From Siccirubricoccus soli (lineage in GTDB: Bacteria; Pseudomonadota; Alphaproteobacteria; Acetobacterales; Acetobacteraceae), in the NCBI RefSeq assembly GCF_024178315.1, contig NZ_JAMZIK010000001.1, forward strand, positions 31,010 to 95,009: a stretch of 64,000 nucleotides of DNA, written 5' to 3'. How positions within the stretch are numbered: position 1 is the first letter of the stretch; each line of letters begins with the position of its first letter. The notes below the pieces were generated by a model. The model had not been told where the DNA came from, made no database searches, and saw only the letters and a list, made by a program, of their open reading frames with translations. Below, piece by piece: positions 35,641-45,600 of this stretch. Position numbers and translations under genes: made by a program.

Positions 35641-35781
35641 GCGGTGCGGTCCGGGGTGGCCGACGCCGCCCCGCCGGCCATGGGCCGCCGACATCTCGGG
35701 CCGCCACCCCCGGAGGGATGGCGCCGACGCATCCAGGTCCCCGGGCGCTGCCCGCACCGATAGGCCAAGGAGGAAACGAGG

Positions 35782-36858
35782 ATGGACAAGGGACAGGTCT
35801 TTGCCGGCGTGGTGCGCTGGCCCGGCGGCGCGAATATGAGCTCGCCGCCCGATACGCTGGGCGGCGTCTTCCGCCTGAATGTCGGCGAGAGCGAGTGGGA
35901 GCATGTGACGCGCGGCCTGCCGGCCGAATGCCACGTGCCCTGCATCAGCACCGATCCGCACGACCCGAAGCGGATCTTCGCCGGCACCCAGGAGGGACCC
36001 TATGTCAGCACCGATGCCGGCAGCACCTGGCACCGGCTGGACTTCCCGTTGCGGGACCGGCAGGTCTGGGGTATCGCCGTGCATCCGCGCGACCCGCGCA
36101 AGCTTTATGTCGGCACCTCGCCGCTCGGCGTCTTCATCTCGGAGGACAATGGCGGCACCTGGCGGGAGGCGCCGACCGCGGCGCTACCGGACCCCGCCGA
36201 CATGCGCGGCTTCGTCAATCGCGTCCTGCGCTTCGCCTTCAACCCGGCGCGGCCGGAGGAGATGTATGCGGCGCTCGAGGTCCGCGGCGTCATCCGCAGC
36301 ACCGATGGCGGCGAGACCTGGCAGGATTGCGGTCAGGACCTGATCCGGCTCTCGGAACAGCCGCATCTGAAAAGCGCCATCATCACCACCAACACAGCGG
36401 AGGGGATGCTGGACGCGCATGCGGTGGCGATCAGCGCCGCGGCGCCGGAGATGCCGCTGGTGGCGCTGCGTATGGGCCTGTTCCGCAGCGAGGACCATGG
36501 TGCCCACTGGCAGGATTTCGAGATGCGGAAGCTCTCGCCGATCTTCTATGGGCGGGACATCCGGGTTTCCCCGCATGATCCGAACACGCTCTATGCCACC
36601 CTCTCCACCGCCGCCAATGGCGCGACCGGCACGGTCTGGCGCAGCACCGACCTCGGCCGGAGTTGGGCCCGCTTCGACACCCCGACCAGGGCGCGCAGCA
36701 CCATGATGGCGGCGGCGCCCTCGCCGCGCGACCCGCAGGTGGTCTATGCCGCGGCCCGCAAGGGGGAGGTCTTTGCCACGTTGGATGGCGGGGCGAGCTG
36801 GCAGGAGGTGCCGTTGCCGCAGGGCTGCCTTGGCGTCATGGCCCTGGCGGTGAACTGA
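35782..36858 (+). CDS. WD40/YVTN/BNR-like beta-propeller protein
   Basis: 358 residues. Repeated BNR (Asp-box) motifs of the type S-x-D-x-G-x-T-W are visible: YVSTDAGSTWHRL, FISEDNGGTWREA, IRSTDGGETWQDC, RSEDHGAHWQDF, RSTDLGRSWARF and FATLDGGASWQEV, six in all, each between HPxDPxxxY strands. This predicts a six- or seven-bladed propeller. No signal peptide. Enzyme activity cannot be inferred; such proteins are often called glycosyl hydrolase-like from fold alone. Confidence 0.87.
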   Translation: MDKGQVFAGVVRWPGGANMSSPPDTLGGVFRLNVGESEWEHVTRGLPAECHVPCISTDPHDPKRIFAGTQEGPYVSTDAGSTWHRLDFPLRDRQVWGIAVHPRDPRKLYVGTSPLGVFISEDNGGTWREAPTAALPDPADMRGFVNRVLRFAFNPARPEEMYAALEVRGVIRSTDGGETWQDCGQDLIRLSEQPHLKSAIITTNTAEGMLDAHAVAISAAAPEMPLVALRMGLFRSEDHGAHWQDFEMRKLSPIFYGRDIRVSPHDPNTLYATLSTAANGATGTVWRSTDLGRSWARFDTPTRARSTMMAAAPSPRDPQVVYAAARKGEVFATLDGGASWQEVPLPQGCLGVMALAVN

Positions 36859-37122
36859 CCTGCCGTTCCGCTTCCTGAGCCCTGTGGCCTGCGGAAGCGG
36901 GATACCGGCCTTCAGGCGGAGGATCCCGTCCGGTTCCGGGAGCGGAAGGGGAGGGCATCGGGGCGGCGGGATGCCTTCCGGTCGCCCGGACGCATCGACC
37001 GCGCACCGCGGCGGGCGCCTGGAGCGGGATGCCTGCGGCAGCGCGGACGCAGCCCGCCGGATAGTGGCGCGAGCGCAACCTTTCCGGCTGGCGTCCGGTT
37101 CAGCCTCGGCTAACCTGCCCGG

Positions 37123-39309
37123 GTGCGGACCTCTCCCTCCCTCCTGGCCCGGCTGTTCTTGCTGGTGGCGCTCGCATTGCTGCCGGCGGTGCTGCAGACC
37201 TACAGCGCCCAGGTGCAGCTGCGGGAACAGCGCACCCATGCCGCGCGGGACCAGGCGTTGCGCCTCGCCCGCGATGCCGCTGCCCGGCTGGGCCGCTTCG
37301 TCGAGGGGCTGCGCGAGGCCCTGGTGGTGCTGGCCGAGGCGCCGCCGATCCGCAGCGGCGACCATGCCGCCTGCACCGCCATGCTGGTCCGGCTGCGGGA
37401 ACGCTTCGCGCCGCAGGTGCTGCTCGGCATGGTGGGGCCTGAGGGCTGGCTGCGCTGCACCACTCTCGGCACCCCGCCGCGCAGCGTCTACGACGGCGAC
37501 CGCTCCTTCTTTCGGCTCGCCCTGAAGCGGGGCGAGATGGTGGTCAGCGAATGGGAGGCGGCGGGGACCTTCCTGAAGGGCGGTACGGTGCATTTCGGCC
37601 TGCCCATCCTCGGCGCGCCGGGAGAGCGGCCGCTGGGTGTGGTTGGCGCCGCCGTCGGGGTGGACTGGCTGGCGGACCAGCTCCGCTCCATCGGCCTGCC
37701 GCCGGGCGCCACGCTGACGGTGGTGGACCGCGAGGCCCGGATCCTGCTGCACCTGGCGGACCGGCCGGAGCTGGCCCTGACCCCGGGCAGCGCGGCGCCG
37801 CCGCAGCTCCTGCAGCTTCTGCCGCGCTTCCGCCTGGACCTCTCACCGGCGGAGCTGGAGGCGGGCGGGCAAGTGAGCGATGCCCCGGGCTGGGACGGTG
37901 ACGCTCGCATCTTCGGTACCGCCCCCTTCGTGCCGGGCAGCGCCGGCGCGCTGCGCGTGATCGTCTCCCTGGATGCCGCCCGGGCCCTGGCGCCGGCGGA
38001 GGCGGCGGCCCGTACCGGCATCGCCCTGCTCGCCCTGGGCACCCTGCTGGCCCTGGCCGCGGCGCGGCTGGGTGCCAGGCGCTTCGTGCTGCAGCCGCTG
38101 GAGGTGCTGCTGGGCACGGCGGAGCGGTGGGAGAGGGGGGAATACGGTATCCGCGCCGCCTCCGCCCTGCATGGCTCCATCCCAGAGTTGGCGCGGCTCG
38201 CCTCGGCGCTGGATCGGGTGGTGGAGGCGGCGGCGGAGCGCGACCGCGCCACCGCCGCCCTGCGGGAGAATGAGGCGCGGCTTTCACTGGCGCTGGAGGC
38301 CGGCGGCCTCGCCGCCTGGGAGCTGGACCGCGCGAGCGGCATCATTCGCCGCTCCGCCCAGCATGACCTGCTGTTCGGCTATGCCGAGCCGGTGCTGGAC
38401 TGGACTTGGCGGGTCTTCCTCCGCCATGTGCTGCCGGAGGACCGGGCGGTGGTGCGGGCCGCCTTCCGCGCGCATCGAGCGGGCGGGGAGGCGCTGACCC
38501 TGGAATTCCGCATCCGCCGCGCCGGGGATGGCGATGTCCGCTGGCTGGAGGCGCGCGGCGCCCTGCACGAGACCCCGGAGGGCGCCGGCAAGGTACTGGG
38601 CGTGCTGGTGGATGTGACGGAGCGGCGGCGGACCGAGGCGCGGCTGCGCCTCGCGGTCGGGGAGCTGAACCACCGGGTGAAGAACACCCTGGCGGCGGTG
38701 CAATCCATCGCCGCCCAGACCCTGCGCGGGGCGGAGGGGCCGGAGGTGCCGATCCCCCCCGCGGCGCGGGCCGCCTTCCAGGCGCGGCTGCTGGCCCTGG
38801 CCCGTTCGCATGAAGTGTTGACGCGGGAGGGTTGGACCGGCGCCGATCTGGGCGAGCTGGTGCGGCTGGCCCTGGCGCCGCACGAGGCAGAGGGCGGGCG
38901 GCGCTGGCTGGCCGGGGGCCCCGCGCTCAGGGTGCCGCCGCGCCTAGCCGTGCCGCTTTCCATCGCCCTGCATGAATTGGCGACCAATGCCGCCCGGCAT
39001 GGCGCGTTGAGCGTGCCGGAGGGGCAGGTGACCGTGCAGTGGCGGCTGCTGCCGTCAGACTGTCAGGACCAGCCGCCCCTGCTGCACCTGGTCTGGGAGG
39101 AGAGTGGCGGCCCTGTCGTCCGCACCCCTGCCCGCCGCGGCTTCGGCACCCGGCTGCTGGAGGGGGGCCTCGGGCGGGAATTGGGTGGCGCGGTCAGCCT
39201 GGAATTTCGTGCGGCAGGGGTGGTCTGCACCATCGGCGTGCCGTTGCGGCCGCAGCCTGCCCTGGCGCGGCGTGACGGGTGGCATCCCGTCCTCGCCACG
39301 ATGCGGTAG
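37123..39309 (+). CDS. HWE-family sensor histidine kinase with extracytoplasmic sensor, HAMP and PAS
   Basis: 728 residues, start GTG (no in-frame ATG nearby). TM1 about residues 8-27; a periplasmic Cache-like sensor about 30-295 (DRSFFRLALKRGEMVVSEWEA, GLPILGAPGERPLGVVGAAV); TM2 about 297-315; HAMP-like helix to 370; PAS about 384-503 (LSLALEAGGLAAWELDRASG, ending VLGVLVDVTERRR). The phospho-acceptor box is ELNHRVKNTLAAVQSIAAQT with His517. ATP-binding parts are HELATNAARHGAL, the WEE of LVWEESGGP and GFGTRLLEGGLGREL. HWE kinases usually serve light, stress or chemotaxis responses. No response regulator is adjacent. Confidence 0.93.
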   Translation: MRTSPSLLARLFLLVALALLPAVLQTYSAQVQLREQRTHAARDQALRLARDAAARLGRFVEGLREALVVLAEAPPIRSGDHAACTAMLVRLRERFAPQVLLGMVGPEGWLRCTTLGTPPRSVYDGDRSFFRLALKRGEMVVSEWEAAGTFLKGGTVHFGLPILGAPGERPLGVVGAAVGVDWLADQLRSIGLPPGATLTVVDREARILLHLADRPELALTPGSAAPPQLLQLLPRFRLDLSPAELEAGGQVSDAPGWDGDARIFGTAPFVPGSAGALRVIVSLDAARALAPAEAAARTGIALLALGTLLALAAARLGARRFVLQPLEVLLGTAERWERGEYGIRAASALHGSIPELARLASALDRVVEAAAERDRATAALRENEARLSLALEAGGLAAWELDRASGIIRRSAQHDLLFGYAEPVLDWTWRVFLRHVLPEDRAVVRAAFRAHRAGGEALTLEFRIRRAGDGDVRWLEARGALHETPEGAGKVLGVLVDVTERRRTEARLRLAVGELNHRVKNTLAAVQSIAAQTLRGAEGPEVPIPPAARAAFQARLLALARSHEVLTREGWTGADLGELVRLALAPHEAEGGRRWLAGGPALRVPPRLAVPLSIALHELATNAARHGALSVPEGQVTVQWRLLPSDCQDQPPLLHLVWEESGGPVVRTPARRGFGTRLLEGGLGRELGGAVSLEFRAAGVVCTIGVPLRPQPALARRDGWHPVLATMR

Positions 39310-39321
39310 AGACGCGCTGGT

Positions 39322-39358
39322 GATCCGCGTAGCTCAGCAGGATGGAGCACGTCTCATA
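39322..39358 (+). pseudogene. Remnant of a tRNA 5' half
   Basis: TCCGCGTAGCTCAGCAGGATGGAGCAC matches the acceptor 5' strand and D-arm of the tRNA-Arg gene 225 bp downstream with few changes, but no matching anticodon stem, T-arm or 3' acceptor strand follows. Probably left by duplication or an earlier integration at the tRNA. The rest of the gap 39310-39548 holds no gene that I can see. Confidence 0.6.
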
Positions 39359-39548
39359 GCCCACAGACCTACCAATGAGGCGTCCAAGGCCCCAAGCCTG
39401 CCGCATTCAGGAGAGGTGGTAAGGTTACCGAAAATGGCGGGGGGCGGGGACCGAGCCTTGCGGAACTGAACTGCTCAAAGAGTGGGGAGACCGGCCTATT
39501 CGTGGGACCGCAAGTGGTGTAGTGTGAAGTGAGCATTGACGGTTAGCT

Positions 39549-39851
39549 GTCCGCGTAGCTCAGCCGGATAGAGCACAGGATTCCTTGTTTTTAACTGGGC
39601 GTTGCGCTTGGAAACGGCGCAGCGGATCCACTCAAAGTCGGGGAAAGCTGGGGCGGACTGGTCGCCTTGCCGATCCCGAGCCAAGCCTGGGTGAAAGCCC
39701 GGGAAGGTGTAGAGACTGGACGGGTGGCACCTAAGGGCTTCGGCCTATGGTGAAGGGACAGTCCAGACCACGAACGCCCCCGCGGGCGGCGGCGAAAGCC
39801 GAAGTGGGATGAATCCTGGGGTCGTGGGTTCGAATCCCGCCGCGGACACCA
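39549..39851 (+). tRNA. tRNA-Arg(CCU), interrupted by a group I intron
   Basis: 5' exon 39549-39585 (GTCCGCGTAGCTCAGCCGGA... to ...TTCCT) and 3' exon 39812-39851 (AATCCTGGGG... GTTCGAATC ...CGCGGACACCA). Joined, they form a 77-nt cloverleaf: acceptor GTCCGCG/CGCGGAC, anticodon stem CAGGA/TCCTG, loop TTCCTAA with anticodon CCT, T-loop TTCGAAT and encoded CCA. The interruption falls right after the anticodon. It needs splicing to work and reads AGG codons. Confidence 0.95.
39586..39811 (+). ncRNA. Self-splicing group I intron (IC3-like) in tRNA-Arg(CCU)
   Basis: 226 bases. The 5' exon ends in T and the intron in G, as group I splicing requires. Core elements match the bacterial tRNA introns: CTCAAAGTCGGGGAAAGC (P4/P5 region), CGATCCCGAGCCAAGCC (Q element), AAGGTGTAGAGACTGGACGG (R element, about 39704-39722) and GACAGTCCAGACC (S element, about 39758-39770). 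GGG at 39597-39599 may be the internal guide pairing with exon CCT. No homing endonuclease frame. Group I introns at this tRNA-Arg are known from Agrobacterium and relatives. Confidence 0.93.
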
Positions 39852-40076
39852 TTTCTTCCTACAAACTCGCTCTCCGGTTGGGTAGTCGGCGCCTGGAACC
39901 GCAGGTTGTGCCAGGGTTGGCGAAGATACCTTGGGAGTGCCGGGGGCGGAGCGGGCCGGAATTCGCTCTCCGGAGGGCAGTTTCTCTCCAAACCTGGGGA
40001 CTTGGCCGATTTAGTCCCAAGGTTTGAGCCCAGGAAAAAAGCCGGTTTCCGGACGGCAACTCCCGCGGTGGTTGGA
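39846..40076 (+). repeat. Left copy of a 231-bp direct repeat starting on the tRNA 3' end
   Basis: Begins with ACACCA, the last six bases of the tRNA-Arg gene, and aligns without gaps to 59294-59524; by hand count about 183 of 231 positions agree. The two best-conserved blocks are CAAACTCGCTCTCCGGTTGG and GGGGACTTGGCCGATTTAGT. Position at a tRNA 3' end suggests an attachment-site relative, though the divergence could also mean a dispersed repeat. Confidence 0.85.
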
Positions 40077-40183
40077 GACTCGATTGCCTGACCAATCAAC
40101 TCTGGCAACGAACTTTGGAGCCTATGCCAGTGCGGTTGCGCCCGGGCTCAGCGCAGCCAACCAGGTTTAAGCCCAGAGTTGCC

Positions 40184-42217
40184 TTATCGGCGCTTCGCGG
40201 CAGGCCGGCTACGATGGCCTTTCAGCACCGCCAGGCAGGCCTCCAGCCCGGCCACATCGGCGCACGCTTCTTCCGGTCGCCGATTCTGCAGCGCAGGCAG
40301 TGGCGACCGCATCCAGGCCCGCGCCCGTTCTATAGATCCAAAGGTCACGGTCGCCTCGGCCACGACCCTTGCAGCCCGATCCTGGCGCTCCTGATCTCGC
40401 TGGTTCTCGGCGTAGAACTCGGCGAGCCTCCTGTTCAGCGCCTCCTCCACGATCGACAGTTCCCAGCCCGACACAGGTCCCTCTGCGACCTGCTCGACGG
40501 AACGCCCGGAGAGCTTTGACAGCGGGGTGCGCAGCCATTCATCCCCTCGCTTGTCGCCGAGATAACTGCGGGCGGTCCACCGGATCTTGGCAAGATGGTC
40601 CCTGACGCGTTGCTGCTCCTGCTCCGCAGCAGCCCTCCGTGAAGCCTCAGCCAGCCTCTCCGCCTCCTCCTGGCGGCGCTGCCGGGCGGCCTGCAACTCA
40701 ACCATCTCCCGCTTGCGCTTGTCCCGCTCGCCTCTCACGGGCAGGCCGAGGAGGTCCTCTTCAACGGCTGGACCGCCTTGCAGCATCCGCACGATGGCCG
40801 ACAGACGCCCGACCAAATCTTGGTGTGCCTTGCCGCCCGCCGCGGCGATTTTCCGCGGTGAGAGGCCACCGAATTCGGCCAGTGGGCGATCGAACCACAC
40901 TTCAGAACCGTCCTTCGCGCCCGACTGGGGCAGGATGCTGCGGGCGAGGCTGAGGACGGTGAGAGACCTCGACCGGATACCTGCGGCTCTTTCCCGCCGT
41001 TGCCTTGCCCACTCGAAGACCTCCGGTCGCAGGACTGTGCCGCCGGTCACTGCGTACTGTGCGATCCCCTCGTCGCGCAGCCGCTTGAAGTAGTCTGCCA
41101 CGACCTCCTTGGGGTGCCTGATCTCCTCCGGGAGATGGCGCGCAAGGCCCTGCCACGCCCCATGGTGCTGCTCCGCGAGGTTCGTGAAGGCAGGCTTGAG
41201 GAGCTTCTCTACGCCCTCCGTGTAGGCATGCTGACCCAGCACATTGCTCAAGAGACCAGCAAGGAGAAAGGACTGCCAGACCCAGGGCTCGACGGCGAAG
41301 CATCCCGAGCCGGCTATTTCAATTCCTACATGCTGTGCCAAGTCGGAGTCCCGCACCCGCCCGAGCGGCTCATAACTCTCGTCAAACCTCTGCAGATCGG
41401 CCGATCGGTATGCTGCTGCGAGCTTGGCTGCCGCCGCGGCGAACTTCCGCTCCCGCTGCTCTTCCGCTTTCCTGACCTCTTCCTCATAGAGGGCGGTCAA
41501 CTCGGCCTGCGCTGCCGCGAGCTTTGTGTTGTGCAGCCAGGCTCTTGGCGCGCTGTGGAGGATGGCATTTTCCAGCATCTCGAGCGACCCATCGCGCGGC
41601 ACATCGGACAGGTCGATTTCGACCGCCGCGAGATCGCGGGATCGTAGCAGAGCGATCTTGTTCTCGTCACAGGGATGCGTGACGGCCACCTCAACGAGCA
41701 GCCGCTTGCCGCCGGCCGTGGCGATGATGTCCGGCCGGATTGCGCCCATCCAAACCTCCTCTTCCACCGTGTCGAAGTGGAGTTCGGTCCCGGCTGCGAT
41801 TAGTCGCTCCCTGCCGAAGTGGCTCGCCCTGACCTCGGGCAACGTTAAGCGCCGGCGCTCGCTAATGACTTGCTTCGCCAGGCGGTGTAACGCGGTCTCG
41901 AATGCGACTGAGGCCGAACAGCTATTCTCCGGGTCGGCTTGGTGGGCGAAGTGATGGGTCAGCACCTTGCCCTTCCGGGCCACCAGTGGCCGCTGGCAAG
42001 CTGGGCAGACACATCCGCAGGCCAGCCCTGACTTCACTTCCGAGATATGCACCAAGCGCCCGCTTGCGGCCTCTCCAAGCGGCAACAGGTCGTCGCTGAA
42101 GGAAAGGCCTTGCGTCTGTCTGCCAGCCACGATGGACGCCCAGATCCGGCTATGCCGAGCAGGCTGCTCATAGGGCGCCAGGGCACGAGGACGCAATATT
42201 ACGGTGGGGGCGACCAC
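40184..42217 (-). CDS. CoiA-like nuclease-domain protein
   Basis: 677 residues, GTG start. The N-terminal third matches the competence protein CoiA family: a treble-clef-like CGCVCPACQRPLVARKGKVL (Cys71/Cys74), THHFAH (about 87-92), ETALHRLAK (Glu107) and a PD-(D/E)XK-like core with IRPDIIA (Asp163) and LLVEVAVTHPCD (Glu176, with Lys187 beyond). The remaining two thirds are charged, helical and coiled-coil-like (EEEVRKAEEQRERKFAAAAA). CoiA aids DNA uptake and recombination in Gram-positives; here nuclease activity on DNA, perhaps in defence, is inferred. First gene of the island, facing the tRNA. Confidence 0.8.
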   Translation of the reverse strand: MVAPTVILRPRALAPYEQPARHSRIWASIVAGRQTQGLSFSDDLLPLGEAASGRLVHISEVKSGLACGCVCPACQRPLVARKGKVLTHHFAHQADPENSCSASVAFETALHRLAKQVISERRRLTLPEVRASHFGRERLIAAGTELHFDTVEEEVWMGAIRPDIIATAGGKRLLVEVAVTHPCDENKIALLRSRDLAAVEIDLSDVPRDGSLEMLENAILHSAPRAWLHNTKLAAAQAELTALYEEEVRKAEEQRERKFAAAAAKLAAAYRSADLQRFDESYEPLGRVRDSDLAQHVGIEIAGSGCFAVEPWVWQSFLLAGLLSNVLGQHAYTEGVEKLLKPAFTNLAEQHHGAWQGLARHLPEEIRHPKEVVADYFKRLRDEGIAQYAVTGGTVLRPEVFEWARQRRERAAGIRSRSLTVLSLARSILPQSGAKDGSEVWFDRPLAEFGGLSPRKIAAAGGKAHQDLVGRLSAIVRMLQGGPAVEEDLLGLPVRGERDKRKREMVELQAARQRRQEEAERLAEASRRAAAEQEQQRVRDHLAKIRWTARSYLGDKRGDEWLRTPLSKLSGRSVEQVAEGPVSGWELSIVEEALNRRLAEFYAENQRDQERQDRAARVVAEATVTFGSIERARAWMRSPLPALQNRRPEEACADVAGLEACLAVLKGHRSRPAAKRR

Positions 42218-42612
42218 CCGCCTCCATCCCCCTTTGTTCTCATTTCATGCCACTTTAGGGGCTGCCCGAATGTCCCGCCACGTCGAATACAGCCGAAAGC
42301 CAGCCTCCTCCCTGGACGCCCTTGAATCTGGCTGCGGGTCCAACGCCGTGCGGCCAGCCGGCCTGCTCCTGCGTGGCTGACCTGATTCGCCGGCTCCGGT
42401 GATCGCGCTGCGGCCACGGGGAGCCGATCGCGGACATAGCCCGGGAGCCGGGTCTGCGTCTCAGGCCTTTCCCTCACGAGCCAAAAACGACCGCACGCAA
42501 CCCACACCAGACGTAAGCTGCAAAATTCGAACACGACCTACGCCGCGTCGAAGCCCACCGCCCTTCCTCACGTAGGGGCCGCGTCTCAACAGCGCCTGGA
42601 CACCACCGCCGC
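42218..42612. other. Gap of 395 bp with no recognised gene
   Basis: Lies upstream of the CoiA-like gene and downstream of the YhaN gene, both on the reverse strand. Short frames on both strands lack codon bias or similarity. It should contain the CoiA-like promoter; I could not pick one out. Confidence 0.5.
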
Positions 42613-45600
42613 TCAGGCCGCAGCGACGGGCTCCCGAGACATGGTGTTGCCGCCCAAAGAATGCATCGCAACGCCAGGCAGGCGCCGGGCGGCTTCGGCG
42701 ACGTGGCGGTGGTGCGTGAAGAGAACTACCTGCGTCCGCTCACCCAACTCGGCCAGCACGCTGAGTCCGCGCTCAAGTCGCTCCTCATCCGTTGTGACGA
42801 ACAGGTCGTCGGCGAGGAAGGGCATCGGCCCCTCGGTAGCAACGCGCCGTTCCACCGCGGCAAGACGAAGCGAGAGAAAAAGCTGGTCGCGGGTCCCCTC
42901 GCTCATGCCCTCCACGTCGCAAGGGCCGCCGTCCGCGCGCACGCCCTGAAGTTGCGGATGGCCGACCTCAGGGTAGCTCGCCTCCAGCCGGACGAAGGGG
43001 TTGGGCCCGGTGCCCGCGAGGCGGGCGAAGATCTTGCTGCCGCGCGCGAGCAGCGGGTCCTGGTTCTCCGCCCGGTAAAGCTCAATCGCGCGCTCAAGCA
43101 TCGCCTTCGCGGTCGTGGCCACCGCCCAGCGCTCGGCCAGCGACGCAAGCTCCTGAGCCGCGATCGCCGCCTCGTGGGCGTCAATGGCCGCGGCGCGGCG
43201 TCCCTCGAATCCGTCTAGGGCCTGGCGGGCCTCGGCCTCGTCCCGCAGCGCCCCTTCCAGTTCCTCCTGAAGGCGGGCTTCCTCAGTCTCAAGGGCGCTC
43301 AGCTCGGCCGCCACTTGGTCTGGCGGGCTCGCCCGCACCTCGGCCTCCAGCTCCGCCTCGGACATCCCGTCGGACGCCGCTAGCAGATCCGCCTCGGCTT
43401 TGCCGACCTCCTCCCGCTGTTTCCCGGCCGACGCTACCCGCGCCGAGATCGCGGGCACCGCCGCATCCGTCTCCGCCCCGACGATGAACCGCAGCCGCGC
43501 GCATTGCGCCTCGGCTTCGTCCAGGGCCACGGACGCCTTCCGCAGCTCCTCCTCCGACTCGGCCACCGCCTTGCTCGCCGCCTGCGCCTGGGTGTCCGCT
43601 TCCCGCGCAGCGGTCAGCAGCTTCATCAGGGCTTCAACCGTCTCAAGAGGCTGCATGCCGGGGTCGGCGGGAAGCGTCTCGTGCGGGATCTGACCGGCGG
43701 CGGCGATCGCCCGGGCGCGGAACGCCTCCAGGGTCTCCTCGGCCTTGAAGAGCTTGGTCTCCGCCGTGTTGAGGAAGGCCACGCGCTGACGAATGCCCTC
43801 CCAGGCCGACAAGACGGCGGACGCCTCGCGTGGCGAGGCGTCCGCGGACAGGCCGAGGCCTGGCATCGCGGCCGCCATCTCGGAGCGCCGCTCCTCGGAC
43901 TTCTTCGCCGTCTCGGTAACCTTCGCCTGCGCGAGGGCCACCCGACCGGCCTCTGACACCACCTTCGCCTCGGCAGTCCGACGCTCGGCCGCCGCCGCGT
44001 CCTCCTTCGCGATCCGCCCTGCGGCGACCGCCTGCAATTCGGCGACCGTCTCGTCGCCGCCGAGATCCGCGCCGAAAGCTCCCGTCGCCCGCACGAGCGC
44101 CTCCCGGACGCGCGCCACCTCCGCCTCGGCCAGCGCGAGCGCCTCGATCTTCTCCCGCCGCTCCTTCAGCTCGCGCAGCACGTCATCGCGCCGGAGCAGC
44201 CACGACCGCATGTCCTCCGGCGTGCGCGGCGAGACGCCCGTGCCTGCCCAGGCCGCCTGCCACTTGGCATGGGCCGCCTCATCCAGGAGCGCCGCCTCCG
44301 CCCGCGTCTCCTCCGCCGCGCGCAGCTCCACACGTAGCCGGGCGGCCTTCACGCTGGCTGCCTCTTGCCGCTCCACCCTCCCCGCTTCGTCGGCCCGGCG
44401 GTCGGACAGCCGATCGGCGTCGCGGGTCAGCGCGTCCAAGCGGTCCGGCCCGCCTTCGGCCAGCCTCGCCGCCTGCTCCGGCGACGGCTCGCGGCCCTCC
44501 ACCCGTACGGCGCGGATCGCCGACCAGAGCGCGTCGCGCCGTCCGCGCGCCTCCTCGACGACGGCGCGGGTGGGGACGGCGCCACTGGACGCCACGACGG
44601 TGGCCAGCTCGGCCTCCTCCCGCTCGACCTCGACCGTCAGGCGGCGGACCTCCGCCTCGGCGGCAGCGACGGCCTGCCGGGCGTCGCGCATGGCCGTCTC
44701 GTGGCGCTGGACGGCTTCCACCCCGGGGAAGAGACGCATCTCAAGACCATCGGCGCCCGCGTCCCAGCCGCCGAGCGTTGCGAGAGCGGTGGCGAGCTTG
44801 CGCTCCGCCTCTGCGCCCGCGCGCTGCGCGGCAGCCCGGCGCGCGAGCAAGTCGGCCGCCTTCGGAAGGTCAGCGACAAGAGTCTTGATCGCCGACACGT
44901 CGATGGGTGCGGGCAAGGCCTCGAGCACGGCCACAGCGATCCGGTGCTGGTCCCGGGCCGCCTCGAGCGCGGTGGCGGCGGACTGCGCCTGGGCGTCGGC
45001 CTCCAGGGCGGCGTCGATGAGCTCGCGCAGTTGCACCGCCTCGCGCAGGGGCGGGACGCGCGTGGCGATTTCCCCGACCTCGCCCTGTAGCCCGAGGTCC
45101 CGGGCGTGGCCGCGCAGCGCCTCAGTCGCCTCCCGGACGTCCGCTTGGGCGCCGACGGCGTCCGAAATGGCCTTTCTGACCAGGCTCAGATCGCCGTGCA
45201 GGGCAGTAATCTCCATCGCGAGCGCGAGGACGGCGTCCGGGGAAGCAATTCCTTCCAGCCGGTCGCGGGCCTTATCGAGCGCCTCGGACGCGCTGGTCAG
45301 GCGCTGGGCTGTCTTCGCGCGCTCCAGCCCCGCCTTCTGCCAGAGGTCGTCGAAGTCGGGCGGCAGGACGGGTAGATCGGCGAGAGCGTCCAGGCTCCTC
45401 CGCGCATCCTGGAGGCGCCGGAGCAGGGGGGCGACGCGGCGCACGCGCTCGAGGCGCGACTTGCTCCGGCGGATGGCGAGGAGCGACTCGGCGCGCTCTG
45501 CCCGGCAGCGCCCCGCATCCGCGAGCCGCTCCTCCTGCTGCTTCCACTCGTCCGGACGCAGCGCGCCCTGGCGGGCCGCGTCGCGGGCCTTCTCAAAGCT

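Noticed and set aside
39310..39548. A second intron-containing tRNA
   Set aside because: The 5' half resembles a tRNA, but no 3' half or group I core elements could be found downstream before the real tRNA.
39731..40108. Reverse-strand open frame of 125 codons across the tRNA 3' half, containing GIRTHDP
   Set aside because: It is the antisense of the tRNA 3' exon plus the direct repeat. Such GIRTHDP frames are a known artefact of translating tRNA genes; the DNA is explained by the tRNA, intron and repeat.
42199..42534. Reverse-strand frame of 111 codons upstream of the CoiA-like gene
   Set aside because: Arg/Gly/Trp-rich composition, no motif, and it overlaps the start of the CoiA-like gene.
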